A stretch of DNA of 64,000 bases, from NCBI GenBank assembly GCA_946807835.1, contig OX327704.1, positions 3,224,001-3,288,000 on the forward strand. The letters are read 5' to 3'. A program made the translations under genes and the position numbers. Source of the stretch: Ailanthus altissimus. Taxonomy: Eukaryota > Streptophyta > Magnoliopsida > Sapindales > Simaroubaceae. How positions within the stretch are numbered: the first letter of the stretch is position 1; every line of letters starts with the position of its first letter. Positions 20,870-32,321 of this stretch are shown piece by piece. The notes under the pieces are model-generated. The model had not been told where the DNA came from. It ran no database searches and saw nothing but the letters and a program-made list of their open reading frames with translations.

Positions 20870-22437
20870 GGCTTTTGAAACTGATGTAGTAATTTTAAAA
20901 TTGTTTCTTAAACCGAACATGTAAATGCGTATCTATGGATATATATATATATATATCAAAATTGTAAATCATGTTTATGTATTAGAAGCACATAAAACAT
21001 ACAATTTCAATATGCAGAAACATAATAAATAAAAGATAAACAATGATATATTTTCACGCAAAACCACTCCGAGCTCAATTTCGCTCTGAATTTCTGCTTC
21101 CGTTACCGGTCTCGATTTTCTTCCCCTACATGCCATAAATGATATTTAGAACCTTTACAAACGCTAAAATCTCATTTAACTACTAAATGCCCTAATCGGC
21201 ATACAAAGTTTGGATGGATACTACTTTTTTATTTTTATTTATGAAGCCATTCAATCTTATCTAATTCACCTTCCGATGCTCAGAAAATTGCTTAACACCC
21301 TATAACTTCAGTTGGACATAATTGCTCTTTATCTTACCAAAATGGATAATTATGTCCTATTTTCTTTATTTTTAATTTTTCATCCACCATATACAATCAA
21401 TTTACATAAGGCGCCATTTATACACAACATTCAACCAAAACTCAACTCAAGCCCAATAATCCCCTAAGTGGCTGAATTTTACCCTTCTTACCCAACACAT
21501 TTCATTTCTCAATTTCTTGTTCCAATAGCATCAAAATCAAGACAATTTCATTATAATGCCCTAATTACAACCAGTTGAAGTTTTTACATCAAAGTCACCC
21601 AAAACCCTAATTCTTACCTTACTAGTTTCTTTAATTTGATGACTCCTTTAAGCTCCACACTTGAATTCAACTCAATGTAAATCAAGAATATACACAATAA
21701 CATCAATTGAAGCCATCTTGAAAATTCACGCATCATCATTATAAAACCATAATTTTCTTACCTCTTTTCCTTGGATTTTCACTAATGGAAGCTTCAATTG
21801 ATCTTATGAACTTGTATTCGATCTTATTTTAATTTGATCAAGCATGAAAAATCATGAAAAAACCTTGAAACTTCACTGTAGCAGCACCTCCTTTCTCTTG
21901 GCCGAATTTCCCTTTAATACTCTAACATGTTATGTTTTTAATCTCATGAAATTTTTATACACTTCTAATTTATATAGTGCTCTCCCAAAAGACCAATTTG
22001 CCCCTCAACTAACTCCAAATTTCTAAATTTCCATTAGTTTAAAATGGAAGGATTTAATTGGTTCATTTCTAACTATTTAGTTAGAATAGTCAAATGAACT
22101 AACTAGACTTCCAACTTGGCAATCTATAAAATTGTCTCTAATTGGTCCATTCTCTAACATATGGATTGTGTTTCTCAATAAAGGCTTGTTCCATACATAA
22201 CCCTTAAGTGGAAATTCATGAAGTAAATTAAAATTTTTCTTTTCCAAGCCAATAGAGAAAATTTTCAAAAATATTCTAGGGTCGTCCTACGCTCCGACCG
22301 AGTGTGAAATTATCAAATTAGGTCTAATATCTCTCACACGCACCATAAAAAAAATATTTCTAATAGGGTTAGAATCAGGTAATCCTACGGTGTCTTTATT
22401 ACTTTATACCAAAATCTAGGCATTAATACTACTAACA
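20870..22437 (-). repeat. Probable LTR of a gypsy-like element (minus strand)
   Basis: Read on the minus strand it would run from TGTTAGTAGTATTAATGCC (22437) to just before the primer-like site at about 20869, giving about 1.57 kb. The phrase GGAGCGTAGGACGACCC near 22280 and the non-coding, T-rich body suit a chromovirus-type LTR. The end near 20870 is uncertain by some tens of bases, and no partner LTR was found. Confidence 0.4.
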
Positions 22438-22449
22438 GGGATTGGATAT

Positions 22450-23330
22450 TACATTGCATGTTGCAATCACATGACTTCTGATTCTATAGTTTTCTCCTTT
22501 AAATTTCTTACTTCTTATTTACCCTTTATTCAAACTATCAATAGTTCTCTCATGAAAGTTAATCATGTTGGTCACATGTCTTACTCTAATCTTTTCATTT
22601 CTAGCACTTTTTTTTTATTCCTAACCTCACATTAAATTTTTTATCTCTTAGTCAACTATGTAAACTTTGTCTTAATATCATGTTTACTATTTTTGGTTGT
22701 TGTGTATAAGATCCAAAGGTAGGTCGAACACTTGGGACAGGCCATAAGGTTAGACATTTGTATGAGCTCTTCTTTTTAAATTTATCCACTCTATATCCTT
22801 CATTCGCAACATCTACCTCTTTAATGCCTTTATTACATCCTTAGCACTCTCGTTTGGGTCATTTTTCAATCAATTACATCCGATCTCTGGTATCTAGTAG
22901 TTATTTAGGTATTATATTTTATAATAAAGATGATTGTCTCACACATTCTTTATCTAAACAACCAGTTTTACCTTTTAATGATAGTACTACTGTTTCTCAC
23001 ATTTTGTTTGATCTTGTATATTCAAATATATGGGGTCCTTCTTCCAATGCCATAATGGGAGGATCTGAATTTTTTTTATCTTCGTTGATGACTACTTTCA
23101 ATATACTTGATTGTTTCTTATGAAACAATTATTAAAATTTACTAAAATCTACTGAAAGTTTTCTCAAATGATTAAAACTCAGTTCTCAAGTCCTATTAAG
23201 ATTTTCTATACTGATAATGTCATGGAGTATAGAGATTATGAATTTTAGAATTTTCTACAGGAACATGGTATTATATGTCAAAAGTCTTATCTTGGTACAT
23301 CTTAATAAAATGGGAGGGCCGAAATTAAAG
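22450..23330 (+). pseudogene. Copia-C protease and integrase remnant
   Basis: Fragments in shifting frames follow copia order. ITCCNHMTSDS (protease-type DSG...HMT context) comes first, then KVNHVGHMSYSNL and LGQAIRLDICMSSSF, which corresponds to the L.TG..IG.....GLY pre-integrase pattern. Integrase pieces follow: FDLVYSNIWGPSSNAIMGGS (about 23000-23060), IKIFYTDNVMEYRDYEF near 23200, and NFLQEHGIICQKSYLGTS followed by two stops and NGRAEIKA. The last corresponds to the TPQQNGLAERKN end of the core. Many stops; no RT or LTRs. It is a third, distinct copia lineage. Confidence 0.75.
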
Positions 23331-23657
23331 CATTAGATGCTTTTAATGTAATAATTTACGTTTGTGGTTCATATGTTTTAACTTCCATCAAAACTTAAAT
23401 ATAATTGATGTTGGTAACTCCATTTTAACTTCTTGATGGAAGAAGTTAATATAGTTTTTCTATTTATGATTTTGGTCCCCAAACCCCACCCACTCTAGCT
23501 CTCATTTTCTAAGATAAAAACACCATCATTATGAGTTTGTAAGGGTTTGGAAGAGCCAAAAACATAAAACCTTACTGTCTAAATTGAAATCAATGGCTAG
23601 AGGTTAGAAAATCCATTCTTAATTAATTTTCGCATTTGATCTTTATGAATTTATGTT
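23331..23657. other. Unassigned spacer
   Basis: Contains a short imperfect inverted pair (TAACTTCCATCAAAA and TTGATGGAAGAAGTTA) but no gene. It is the left flank of a solo LTR. Confidence 0.3.
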
Positions 23658-23662
23658 AATTT

Positions 23663-25077
23663 TGTTAGACATATAATGTTATTTATGCCCTTAAAATATG
23701 TGAAATAACATTTTATTAGATTAATAAAGTTTATTCATATATATAATTGAGCATACATTGATAAGCCCATATTTATAAAGTATGTGATTTATGTATTAGG
23801 CATATGATGCTAATACATAGGATATACAAGTTTTTTATAAATTAAATCATGCTCACAACCATTAATGAAAAGTGCATTTCATTATGTAAGGTTGTAGTGT
23901 TTCTACTTCTTATAGTAGATGATTTACCTTGATCATCGAAGTAAAGACTTCGAGTAGAAAAACTAGTGTATATGATTCATTGAACGGGACTACTGTGAAT
24001 TTCGATCTGGTTAACTAAATATCGTAGATCTTACTTCACAAAAGCTTTAATAAGCTTGATTGATCTTAATCCTGAGCAGGTAATGAACTTACATTCATGC
24101 ATTGTATCTTTTGAGTTATCACGGAGTAAGATCTATATAAATGGTCAAAACCTCGATAGCTTGGAGATATAATTTCATGGGTCGTAGGAACATGTATTTG
24201 CAAGATAGAATGTAATAATTAATCTCCACCTAAGCTGTTTGCAGTATTTGATCATTAGAATCTGCGGCCACAATTTATTCAATAAATTATTTATTGAATA
24301 ATAATATTTATTTGTAAATTTATTTACAAATATAGACATATTAAAAATTATCACTAAAGCATCCAGTGACTTAGGGGTAAATAAGTAATTAAAGAGGTAA
24401 GACATTGTTTCAAGGCCTAGTTTTAATTATGGACATCAATTAGATGGTCAATTAAGTGGTTATTATTGGTCTAAAGACCAATCTCAATTTTATTAAAATG
24501 AGTTTTAAGTAAATGGGCTTTTATTTTATAACATGGGTTACTAGAGTACGACTATTGGCTTTTAGTGGAATAATGCGAGGTTAACTTAGAAGAATTGGTG
24601 TATTATGAGATAATAAGGACTAGGCCTTCTAAGTTGGAGTTAGGAAGCTCATAGGTCTTGCAGTCCCTCTACTAGCTAAAATCCTAATCAAATTCTAATT
24701 TTCTAATCTAAATCAAATTCTAAATACCCAAAGGAGATCCTTATATATATGGAGATATATAATAAGAAAAGGAGACTATAACCATACAAAGAAAAATTCT
24801 TTTACGTATTCTTACGTGGGAAAAGAATTTAATTAATACCATTCTCTTAGATTTAGGTATTAGTGGTTTAAGAGATTAAGAAAGATCCACGCGCTCATAC
24901 CCGTTGAGTTTGAAGATTGAGGATAGTAGAGAAGATTGCAGCCAATCAATTCAAGATCTGTCATAGCGAGAAATTGAGGTAATCTTCTATCCTTATACAT
25001 GTAATTATGAACAAGATGATCTGACTTCCGCTACGTTTATTTTTATAAATAGAAAATTTTTATTTACCATACCAATA
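23663..25077. repeat. Solo LTR, 1415 bp, with 5-bp target duplication
   Basis: Begins TGTTAGACATAT and ends ACCAATA (probably a mutated ..CAACA). AATTT flanks both sides (23658-23662 and 25078-25082). Near the end it has GACTTCCGCTACG, a U5-like phrase also seen at the end of the 2085-bp solo LTR. It is non-coding, with no adjacent primer site or polypurine tract, so it is a solo LTR. Confidence 0.7.
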
Positions 25078-25082
25078 AATTT

Positions 25083-26094
25083 TGCATAAAAGATCATGTT
25101 TAAGGTTTTCTACTTGAACAAGATTACAAGTGCGAGAGAAATAGTGGTGAATTAGAATAGCAGAATAGAGAGAGAGAGAGAGAAAGAGAGAAACTATAGT
25201 AGCAAAATGGGGAGAAAGACAAGCTAAAGAGCAGCTGCAGGTGCAAAGTAGTAGAACACCGAAACCACTAAACCAAATTGGAGTCGAGAAAGACGAGAGG
25301 CTTTTCTAATTTCTTAGGGTTTGAAAACTAAAAATGTTTAGTGAGAGGGAGACAAGCTAGATTTAGGGTTTTTTTAATTTTATTTAAAAAATGTATTATG
25401 AGTTATATTGTGCAAGCAAGCTCACATTATTATTTCTTATCGTCTAATTAAATACTTCCATGTGGCATTTAATTATAAAATTACATAAATACCTAATTTT
25501 TTTGTTTGGTTCCTAAGTTCAAAAAAATTGGACTGGAACTAAATTAGACAGGTCAATTATCACACTTGAGATAATGATCGATTTTTTTTAATGTTGAAAA
25601 CTAAATTGAACTGTTCAATTTAATTCGGACTAGTTTATTTAGTTTTCAATTTTTTTTCACACCCTTAATGTTGATATTCAAATTGTATTGTATTTAATTA
25701 AGACAATTATAATACTTTTAGAAGAAAAAAATGAAAACAAATTAAAAAATCATTTACTCTCATTTAACCTATTTATACTAAAAAATGGACGGAAAATAAT
25801 TAATTCCGACCATTTTTAGATCTTTATAATTAAATTCTCTCTTTTATGATGTGTTTTCTCTCCTATGACGAGTCTCTTTTTATGACCTGCCACTCTTTCT
25901 ACACGCCACGGTAAGCATGTGATTTTACAATCAGTTATGATCACGTTCTTGGTCACATGTCCGTAACTGTGACAATAACAAAAACCGGGACAATGACAGA
26001 AAAGTTATGCTGTTAGCAAGTTTTGTCTCCTGCCATTTTATTAAAATAAACCTTGGCTTAAATAACTAAGAGCAATTTCATATCAAACATTATT
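25083..26094. other. Unassigned spacer with a GA microsatellite
   Basis: A (GA)n stretch lies at about 25167-25195. No gene is seen. The right end (GACAATGACAGAAAAGTTATG, about 25990-26010) resembles 29815-29840, just before the next copy of the BBE-flank repeat, so homology between BBE units extends slightly past the repeat. Confidence 0.35.
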
Positions 26095-26560
26095 GTTGTT
26101 GATATTGATACTGAAACTTAATGCCAAACTAATTGGTACAAGAGTTTTTCAAAAATATTAATATAAGTGTAAAAGCATCTTGAATGGCTTGGAAAATTGA
26201 GCTCCAGATCTACACAGATTGCACTGCTTCAGATTCTCAGAACCCTTTATTAATGAATGCTTATCATTCATCAATTATATGATTTTTCCAGAATTGTGCG
26301 TGCATGATTTCTTAGGGAGATTAACAAATTTATTACGGTAAGTTTGGCAGATGGCAATTCTGGTGACAGAAACATAACGAATTTGTTGTGATAAGATCCA
26401 AACGACAAGGCAAAATAGCATAACCATAAGCAAGCCACCGCACCTTAAAGTCAAAATCAAAGGAAATTTTATTTAAAACGTAGTTCAAGGGAGCAAATAA
26501 AAACAAATTGTATTGTCATTCACCCAATCAAATTTATAAGACTAATCATCAAAACGCATA
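26095..26560. repeat. BBE-flank repeat, copy 2 (downstream of the intact gene)
   Basis: Matches 17221-18060 with small gaps: GGCTTGGAAAATTGAGCTCC, CTTAGGGAGATTAACAAATT and AATTTATAAGACTAATCATC have counterparts there. This is the position of the repeat relative to a complete BBE gene and defines the array unit. Confidence 0.8.
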
Positions 26561-26666
26561 GGAAATATATATATTTATAAAGAGGAATTGTATTGTCATT
26601 CACTCAATCAAATTTATAAGACTAATCATCAAAACGCATAGGAAATATATATATTTATAAAGAGGA
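26507..26666. repeat. 80-bp direct tandem repeat (two copies)
   Basis: 26507-26586 and 26587-26666 are the same 80 bases except for one C/T difference (CACCC versus CACTC). The other BBE-flank copies have one unit, so this is a local duplication. Confidence 0.9.
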
Positions 26667-27286
26667 TACACATTATATTATTACTCAATACAACATCAAC
26701 TCTCTAAATAGAGACTAAATTAACCTCTCTTAATAAACGAAGGAATTAAACAATCCTTACAAGTTAGAAACTTAATATATATATATATATATATATCAAG
26801 AGAATACAAATGTTATATATCAAATCTCAAATAATCACAATATTATTATTTAGTATAATATCAATATTACAATATTAACCCTGCAAAGGACTAAATTAGC
26901 CTTCCAATAAATGAAAGAGCTAAGGAACTAAACAACCATCCATCCCTCTCTAGAGAGACTTTGGTTCAACTCAAACTAAACAACCCACCATCTCCATCTC
27001 TCCGGACATTAGGACTTCAACCAAAACTTTGGTCTTCCTCACACTAGACAAACCTCCATCATTGGTCTGACTTGAACTAAACAACCTTCCTTCTTCGGTC
27101 TAACTCCAATTAAACAACCCTTCATCTTTATACTTTCAAATAAATAGAGAGACTTTAATCTGACTCGAATCCAACACATCAATTGTCGAAATATTGGCAC
27201 TAATCACTAGACCACATGGGCGATTAGTGAAATTATATTTAGCATGCATATGTATACACAATTTTTTTATTTTCTTTTTATTAAAT
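26667..27286 (-). other. 3' flank and likely 3' UTR of the BBE-like gene
   Basis: Non-coding. An (AT)n run lies at about 26773-26796. An AATAAA on the gene strand (complement at 27277-27282) and a second one nearby lie within 25 bases of the stop codon and could serve in polyadenylation. The middle part matches the flank of the BBE fragments at 13846 and 16506. Confidence 0.6.
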
Positions 27287-28966
27287 TTATATGATGTATG
27301 AATATTTATTAATATCAGAATTTCTAATGTTTAGTTCTTTCTTCTTCTTCCAAGATGAAAGGGATGGGATGCTTTGTTCATTTCTAAAGAAATTATCAGG
27401 ATCAACCATGGTCTTCACTTTTACTAATCTGTTGAAATTGTTCTTAAAGTATTTAAACCCCCAAACGCTCGCCTGTTTGTAACTTGTATAGTTTTTGTTG
27501 TTTCTTCCAATGTCAAGATCCCTGTAATTGTAATATACTGCTCGAGGATTTTTGGAAACATAAGGAGTCACATAATCGTACAACTCTCTGATCCAATTTA
27601 TGTGCCTTTGAGATGTTCCACTGCCTTCCCATTGCACAAAGTGCAGAATTTCGTATATGTTGCCAGCTCTATGTGGGTATGGAATTTCAGACTCTGGAAT
27701 CTCACTCATTTTTCCACCATGTGGAATCAAAAACAATTGAGCGGTTGCTGCCTCCGATTTGTAGAGCCTTTTATATATCCCTTCCAATCCAACTTTAGGG
27801 ATAGGTTCCTTCACAAAGTCAGATTTTCCTTTGAAAGAATAGCTGACAATAGAAGCCCTATCAAGCAACACATCCAAGGATTCTCCGATTTTGAATCCAC
27901 CAAAGTAGAGGATTGATTGAATCCAGCTCATTTCAATGCAATCTTCTTTCACCAAACCAAGTTCGGGGAATTGCTCTTCCATCAATAAAAGGAGTCTATC
28001 AACTCCACCGAGAAACAATGCTTGAAATGAAGCTTGTATTGTTCTATTTTCCTCTATACTAGCATTCACACTTGTTACGGTGACTAGGAGAAACAAATCT
28101 TTTGGAAGCTTGTCCACAACATACTGCCATTTGTAAAGAATCATGGTTAAATTTTGCTCCAAAGTCTTTTGGACTGTGAAAACAGTTACAGTTGATGGAA
28201 CATCAACTAGCTTTGTTTTCCAAGCAATAATCACTCCAAAGCTAGCTCCTCCACCTCCTCGAATGGCCCAAAATAGATCTTCTCCCATTGATTTTCTATC
28301 GAGTAATCTTCCATGAACGTCAATCAAATGAGCATCGACAATATTATCGGCAGCAAGGCCATATTTACGCAACAAACTACCATGACCTCCACCACTAATA
28401 TGTCCACCAAGACCAATAGTAGGAGGACCTCCTGCTGCAGTGGAAAGAGTTTTGCTTTTCTCTGCAATTTTATAGAAGAATTGCCCAATGGTTGCACCAA
28501 CTTGAACCCATGCTGTCTTAGTTTCTACGTCAATATTGATTGAGCTAAGATTTCTCATATCAATGATGATAAATGGGATATTAGAAATATAAGAAAGACC
28601 CTCATAGTCATGACCTCCACTTCGAACTCTAATTTGAAGGTCATATCTTTTGGCACATTTAATGGTTGCTTGAATATGTGACACTTGCAGAGGCGTGATA
28701 ATGACTAGAGGTTTCGGGGTGGAGGGAGTTGAAAACCGAAGGTTTTGTATAGTAAAATTCAAGACGGAAGAATATGAAGAGTTGTTTTGGGTGTAAATCA
28801 CTTTTGAGATGGAGGTGTTCTGGGAGTATTGAGAAAGGCATTGAAGAAAACTTTTATGAATCTCACCGGAAGCTATCCAATGAAATGATAATACAACAAC
28901 AAATGTGAATTGGAGAATTAAAGAGCTCTGAGGCCTCATTTTTGTCAATGTTTGATTGGAGTGCAT
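27287..28966 (-). CDS. BBE-like FAD-linked oxidase (berberine bridge enzyme family), single exon
   Basis: A secreted or vacuolar flavoenzyme of the BBE-like family; the substrate cannot be deduced. The 559-residue frame has a signal peptide (about 10-34, VVVLSFHWIASG), an FAD-binding domain (about 75-255) and a BBE C-terminal motif (YYNYRDLDIG to DPDNFFRNEQSIP, 478-533). His119 in RSGGHDYEG is the usual 8-alpha-histidyl FAD ligand. The second ligand, a Cys exactly 62 residues later in the family motif A-G-V-C-P-T, is Pro181 here (AAGGPPTIG, codon CCT at 28424-28426), and the GGGYG motif reads GGGHG. The putative active-site Tyr (NYRD, Tyr481) is kept, and there are several N-glycosylation sequons. 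Length is normal apart from a roughly 20-residue basic tail. No intron, frameshift or stop is present. Met10 (28939) is the likelier start: a TATA box at 28985-28992 places transcription start at or beyond Met1. Confidence 0.93.
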   Translation of the reverse strand: MHSNQTLTKMRPQSSLILQFTFVVVLSFHWIASGEIHKSFLQCLSQYSQNTSISKVIYTQNNSSYSSVLNFTIQNLRFSTPSTPKPLVIITPLQVSHIQATIKCAKRYDLQIRVRSGGHDYEGLSYISNIPFIIIDMRNLSSINIDVETKTAWVQVGATIGQFFYKIAEKSKTLSTAAGGPPTIGLGGHISGGGHGSLLRKYGLAADNIVDAHLIDVHGRLLDRKSMGEDLFWAIRGGGGASFGVIIAWKTKLVDVPSTVTVFTVQKTLEQNLTMILYKWQYVVDKLPKDLFLLVTVTSVNASIEENRTIQASFQALFLGGVDRLLLLMEEQFPELGLVKEDCIEMSWIQSILYFGGFKIGESLDVLLDRASIVSYSFKGKSDFVKEPIPKVGLEGIYKRLYKSEAATAQLFLIPHGGKMSEIPESEIPYPHRAGNIYEILHFVQWEGSGTSQRHINWIRELYDYVTPYVSKNPRAVYYNYRDLDIGRNNKNYTSYKQASVWGFKYFKNNFNRLVKVKTMVDPDNFFRNEQSIPSLSSWKKKKELNIRNSDINKYSYII

Positions 28967-28984
28967 AATTAGAAACTAGTGCCC

Positions 28985-28992
28985 TATATATA
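28985..28992 (-). promoter_or_regulatory. TATA box of the BBE-like gene
   Basis: TATATATA on the gene strand, about 20 bases before Met1 and about 46 before Met10. The usual 25-35 base spacing to the transcription start puts that start near 28955-28965. Confidence 0.65.
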
Positions 28993-29070
28993 CTACGTGA
29001 TGAACTATAAATTAATGAGGCAAGCAATTAACTTCGAAATTTTTTTAATAAACAAATGCATTGTATGTAC

Positions 29071-29076
29071 CACGTG
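29071..29076. promoter_or_regulatory. G-box (CACGTG) upstream of the BBE-like gene
   Basis: A palindromic CACGTG about 80 bases upstream of the TATA box. A second ACGTG core is at 28996-29000. G-boxes bind bZIP and bHLH factors; function here is inferred from position only. The promoter remnants at 43.5-44.0 kb contain similar TACGTGATGAAG or CACGTGATGAAG phrases. Confidence 0.5.
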
Positions 29077-29109
29077 ATTAAGATGGCATTTAAGAATAAT
29101 ACAATACCT

Positions 29110-29460
29110 GCAGTGTACGCCAAGTAACTAGTCCAACTCAAAACCTTGTCAAAGACTTCCGCTTGATCAAGTTAACAACATTCATGCAATCTGATTCAAC
29201 AATAGGGACAACTAGGCCTAACTTCAAAGCTGATTTGATTTCAAAACAGATTGCTTCAGCCTCCATAAACTCTCCATCTACCACAAAATCCTTCGGACAA
29301 CGAGAATTCGCATAAAGACAAAGTCACTAGACATTGTTCATGCTCTTCCCATCATCATATTCAACACAATATTAAACTGTCAAAATACTAATTTCCACCT
29401 CCTTGCAAGAGTGCGGAGATGAGTTGAAATTACTTATAGAGATTTCTTCAGCATCTTGTA
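29110..29460 (-). pseudogene. RNase H-like fragment of a LINE (RVT_3 type)
   Basis: The minus strand reads DFVVDGEFMEAEAICFEIKS, ALKLGLVVPIVESDCMNVVN, then LIKRKSL. This is the middle of the RNase H domain found at the end of plant L1-type ORF2, with the A-E-A-x-A and E-S-D motifs. The preceding part is decayed. It is not close to the LINE at 51-58 kb in detail. It sits 150-500 bp upstream of the BBE TATA box, so it is part of that gene's upstream region. Confidence 0.65.
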
Positions 29461-29844
29461 TCTGACAGTTGCCTTGGCATGTTTATTAACATATTGATGT
29501 ATATATATGAGAAATGTAATATATACAATTAACGTCAATAAAAGATGAAACCGAAAGGTAATTAATAGATATATGCAGATAGCACCAAATGTGCTGAAAA
29601 ATAAGTACTATTATATGACAAAGCTTCTAATTACCCGCCCAAATAAAATAGATTATAATAACATACATGAGAGAGCTAAGACGAGAAGACACAGTCCCGC
29701 CCCCGTATGGCCAACGATGATCAAGTGGTCGACCACAACGCGCAAATATTATACGAAATATATCAAACAGAATGGTTATGTTGTTATTTGGATGCATAGC
29801 TTAATGATTAAAGACCAGGATAATAACAGAAAGTTATGATTGGC
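29461..29844. other. Upstream region of the BBE unit, no gene seen
   Basis: Contains one short open frame (29573-29839) with no recognised domain. Its last bases (AATAACAGAAAGTTATGATT) match the boundary next to the flank repeat at 25990. Confidence 0.35.
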
Positions 29845-30200
29845 TTGGAAAATTTAGCTCCAGATCTGCGAAGACTGCACTACTTCAGATTCTCAGAACC
29901 CTTTATTGTTGAATGCTTAATTCAATTCTTGTCATTATCAATTGATATATACCTGATTTGTTCGAACCTGAGCATAATTTATGTTACATTGTACCATAAT
30001 TCATTCTAGTTAAGTATTGGGCGTGCAAAATTTCTTAGGGAGATTAACAAATTTGTTATGGTAAATTTGCAGACAGCAATTCAGGTGATGGAAACATATA
30101 TAGTAGTATACCCAGCATTAGACATGAATAAAGATATTCTGATTGAATTTCTATGATACTCTGTCATCCTAAATCCTCTAAATTATATTTTGCTTGCGGC
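29845..30200. repeat. BBE-flank repeat, copy 3, first part
   Basis: GGCTTGGAAAATTTAGCTCC, CAGATCTGCGAAGACTGC and CTTAGGGAGATTAACAAATT match copies 1 and 2 in order. Similarity is lost near 30200 and resumes near 32049, so about 1.85 kb was inserted or replaced. Confidence 0.75.
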
Positions 30201-31934
30201 GCATTCATCTCACATCAACAAATCACTGGAAGTAGCATGGCAGGGTGCAGCTTTAAAAGCGGGGTTGAGACACGAAAGCGGGGTTGTGATAATATTTTTT
30301 TTATAATAAAAGTTTCTTATTTTTAGTGATAGAAGTATAATATTATCCTTAATTTTGGCTATTAAATAGATGGAATTTGCAAATTATAGTATTTATGAAA
30401 TTTTCAATACTATCAAAATACTTCAATTTCTTTCCAAAAACAATAGGGATCTAATCATCATCTTCTATTTAAGGAATAAACAATGTATCCCGCCAATCTC
30501 GACAGTGGAAGAAGAAGGGTGATTAAACAGAATTCTTAATGAGATAATTTAATAAACATGGAAAGAAATGTGGAAAAGAAAAAGGGAAAAAAATGTATCG
30601 AATAAGTTTCTGTTATGAAAATTGAAATGGTTGGACCATGAATTTTCATTAGTAGTGTGTGTATGAATTTATTAAATTCATATAACAAAAAGATTTCGAA
30701 ATCCCGTCCCACATAGAGCTAGTAATTATCATATACGAAATTTTATATTTTGTGTATTGGGAAGGGAGCGGAACGTCTCAAAAACACATAAATTGAATCA
30801 GAGAGGTATATAATTACTAAGCTGTACAATTTTGTTTTATTTATTTGCTCTTTTGAATTACGCTTTAATTTTTCTGTCATTTATATACATCTTGCTTTTA
30901 TATTTCGTTTAATATTCACGTTTACAGTAGTGGCTTGCTTATGCTTCTATTGGTTTGCCTTGTATAGATTATTAATCTTTACCATTCTATTCATTATGAT
31001 ATTGTTTTAATAGTGAAATAAATTGACATTCTCTTTTAAAAAACAAAAGTACTAGTGATCATGTTTGACTTGGTTCAAGCTGAATCTTTTCACGTTCTCT
31101 CATAACAAAAATCTTAAAATAAAAACGTGATATTGTAGATACTATAGGATTCAAACCCCTTTCATATAACTAGGATCGAATAAAATTTTCACTTTTCGTA
31201 TCTAAGGTTTTTCTTTCACAAAAATAATTATGCTCTTGTTTCGAATTTAGATAAAACTCAAATTACCATTTAGTTGGAGTGGGTCAACATTTCTTTCCAT
31301 TCACATAAAGAGAGATTCAATTTAGCCAAATACAAAATATATATAAGAGAGTGCTATTACACTTATCAACTCATATCTCAACTTGATTTCATTGCAAATG
31401 TGTAATGAATTATTATAACAATTAACCATTTAATTTATGACTATCCCATCATTTGAGACAAAAACAAGTTAAAATAGATAAAATTCTTATATAGAATAAC
31501 AGTTAGATTTCATTTTCATTGGGCATTAAATCCAATGTTATGCATTTTCTAACAGAGGATGATGATAATTCTATCTATGTATCGTGTTATAACACCTCGT
31601 TTTTAAATAAACCCATATAATACCAAATTTGCCCCTTATTATTATTTATATTGCGCTCCATTTGTTAAAAATTGAATAATGTTATGTTAAAAATTGAATA
31701 CTCCATTTGTTATTAAATACGTTAGTTTGATTTTAGTTTCAAATATTTATAAATAATTCAATTATGATTTTGTGAAATCAAATCGAATTGAACAAAAAAA
31801 TTACATTTTGATTTTCGATTAAATTGAACTATGCTCACCTTACATATTTTACATTCTTACTATGAATACAAGACGCCTCATCTTATCAATTTAATATCCG
31901 ATACGTGGGTCATTGATCCACATGATATCAACCA
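30201..31934. other. Unassigned AT-rich insertion between flank-repeat parts
   Basis: No gene, LTR end or inverted repeat could be identified. It could be one or more old insertions; the boundaries come only from the split flank repeat. Confidence 0.3.
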
Positions 31935-32048
31935 TAACTTAGTTAAAGTGACAGCCTTCCTTGCCGGTGCATCCCCGTTACTAGAGATCGGGGATTTAAG
32001 CCTCCCCTACTCTATTATTGTAATAATTGTAGATAAACTAAAAAAAAC
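31935..32048 (+). mobile_element. Possible tRNA-derived SINE
   Basis: TAACTTAGTTAAAGTGAC resembles an A-box region, and GGGGATTTAAGCCTCCC, about 55 bases on, a B box. The tail TGTAATAATTGTAGATAAAC then ends in an A-rich run. The order fits a tRNA-derived SINE; no target duplication was confirmed. Confidence 0.4.
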
Positions 32049-32310
32049 CTTAAGCAAGCCACTGCGGATGAATGATATTAAAGAAAATATGAAAGCAAGA
32101 ATGAAAGTTAAAAGAAAAAGGAAATATAAAAGTCAAAAGAAAAATTTGAAACGTAATTTAAGAGAGCAAATAAAGACAAATTGTTTTGCCAATAAACCTA
32201 ATTAAATTTATAAGACTACGCATGAAAGCAAATGACCCAACCACAAGAAGTTATTATATTTTTTATTATTAAGAGGATATAAATATTATATCTCAAATTT
32301 ATAAATATTA
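32049..32310. repeat. BBE-flank repeat, copy 3, second part
   Basis: AAGCAAGCCACTGCGGATGA, TTGAAACGTAATTTAAGAGA and AATTTATAAGACTACGCATG parallel 17890-18050. A BBE gene would be expected to the right, but LTR and gypsy sequence follow. Confidence 0.65.
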
Positions 32311-32321
32311 TAATATTATCA

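Noticed and set aside
27287..28966. Naming the BBE-like enzyme as a specific alkaloid, cannabinoid or sugar oxidase
   Set aside because: The family motifs support the fold and cofactor only. Nothing visible fixes the substrate, and the missing Cys ligand makes transfer of function by similarity unsafe.
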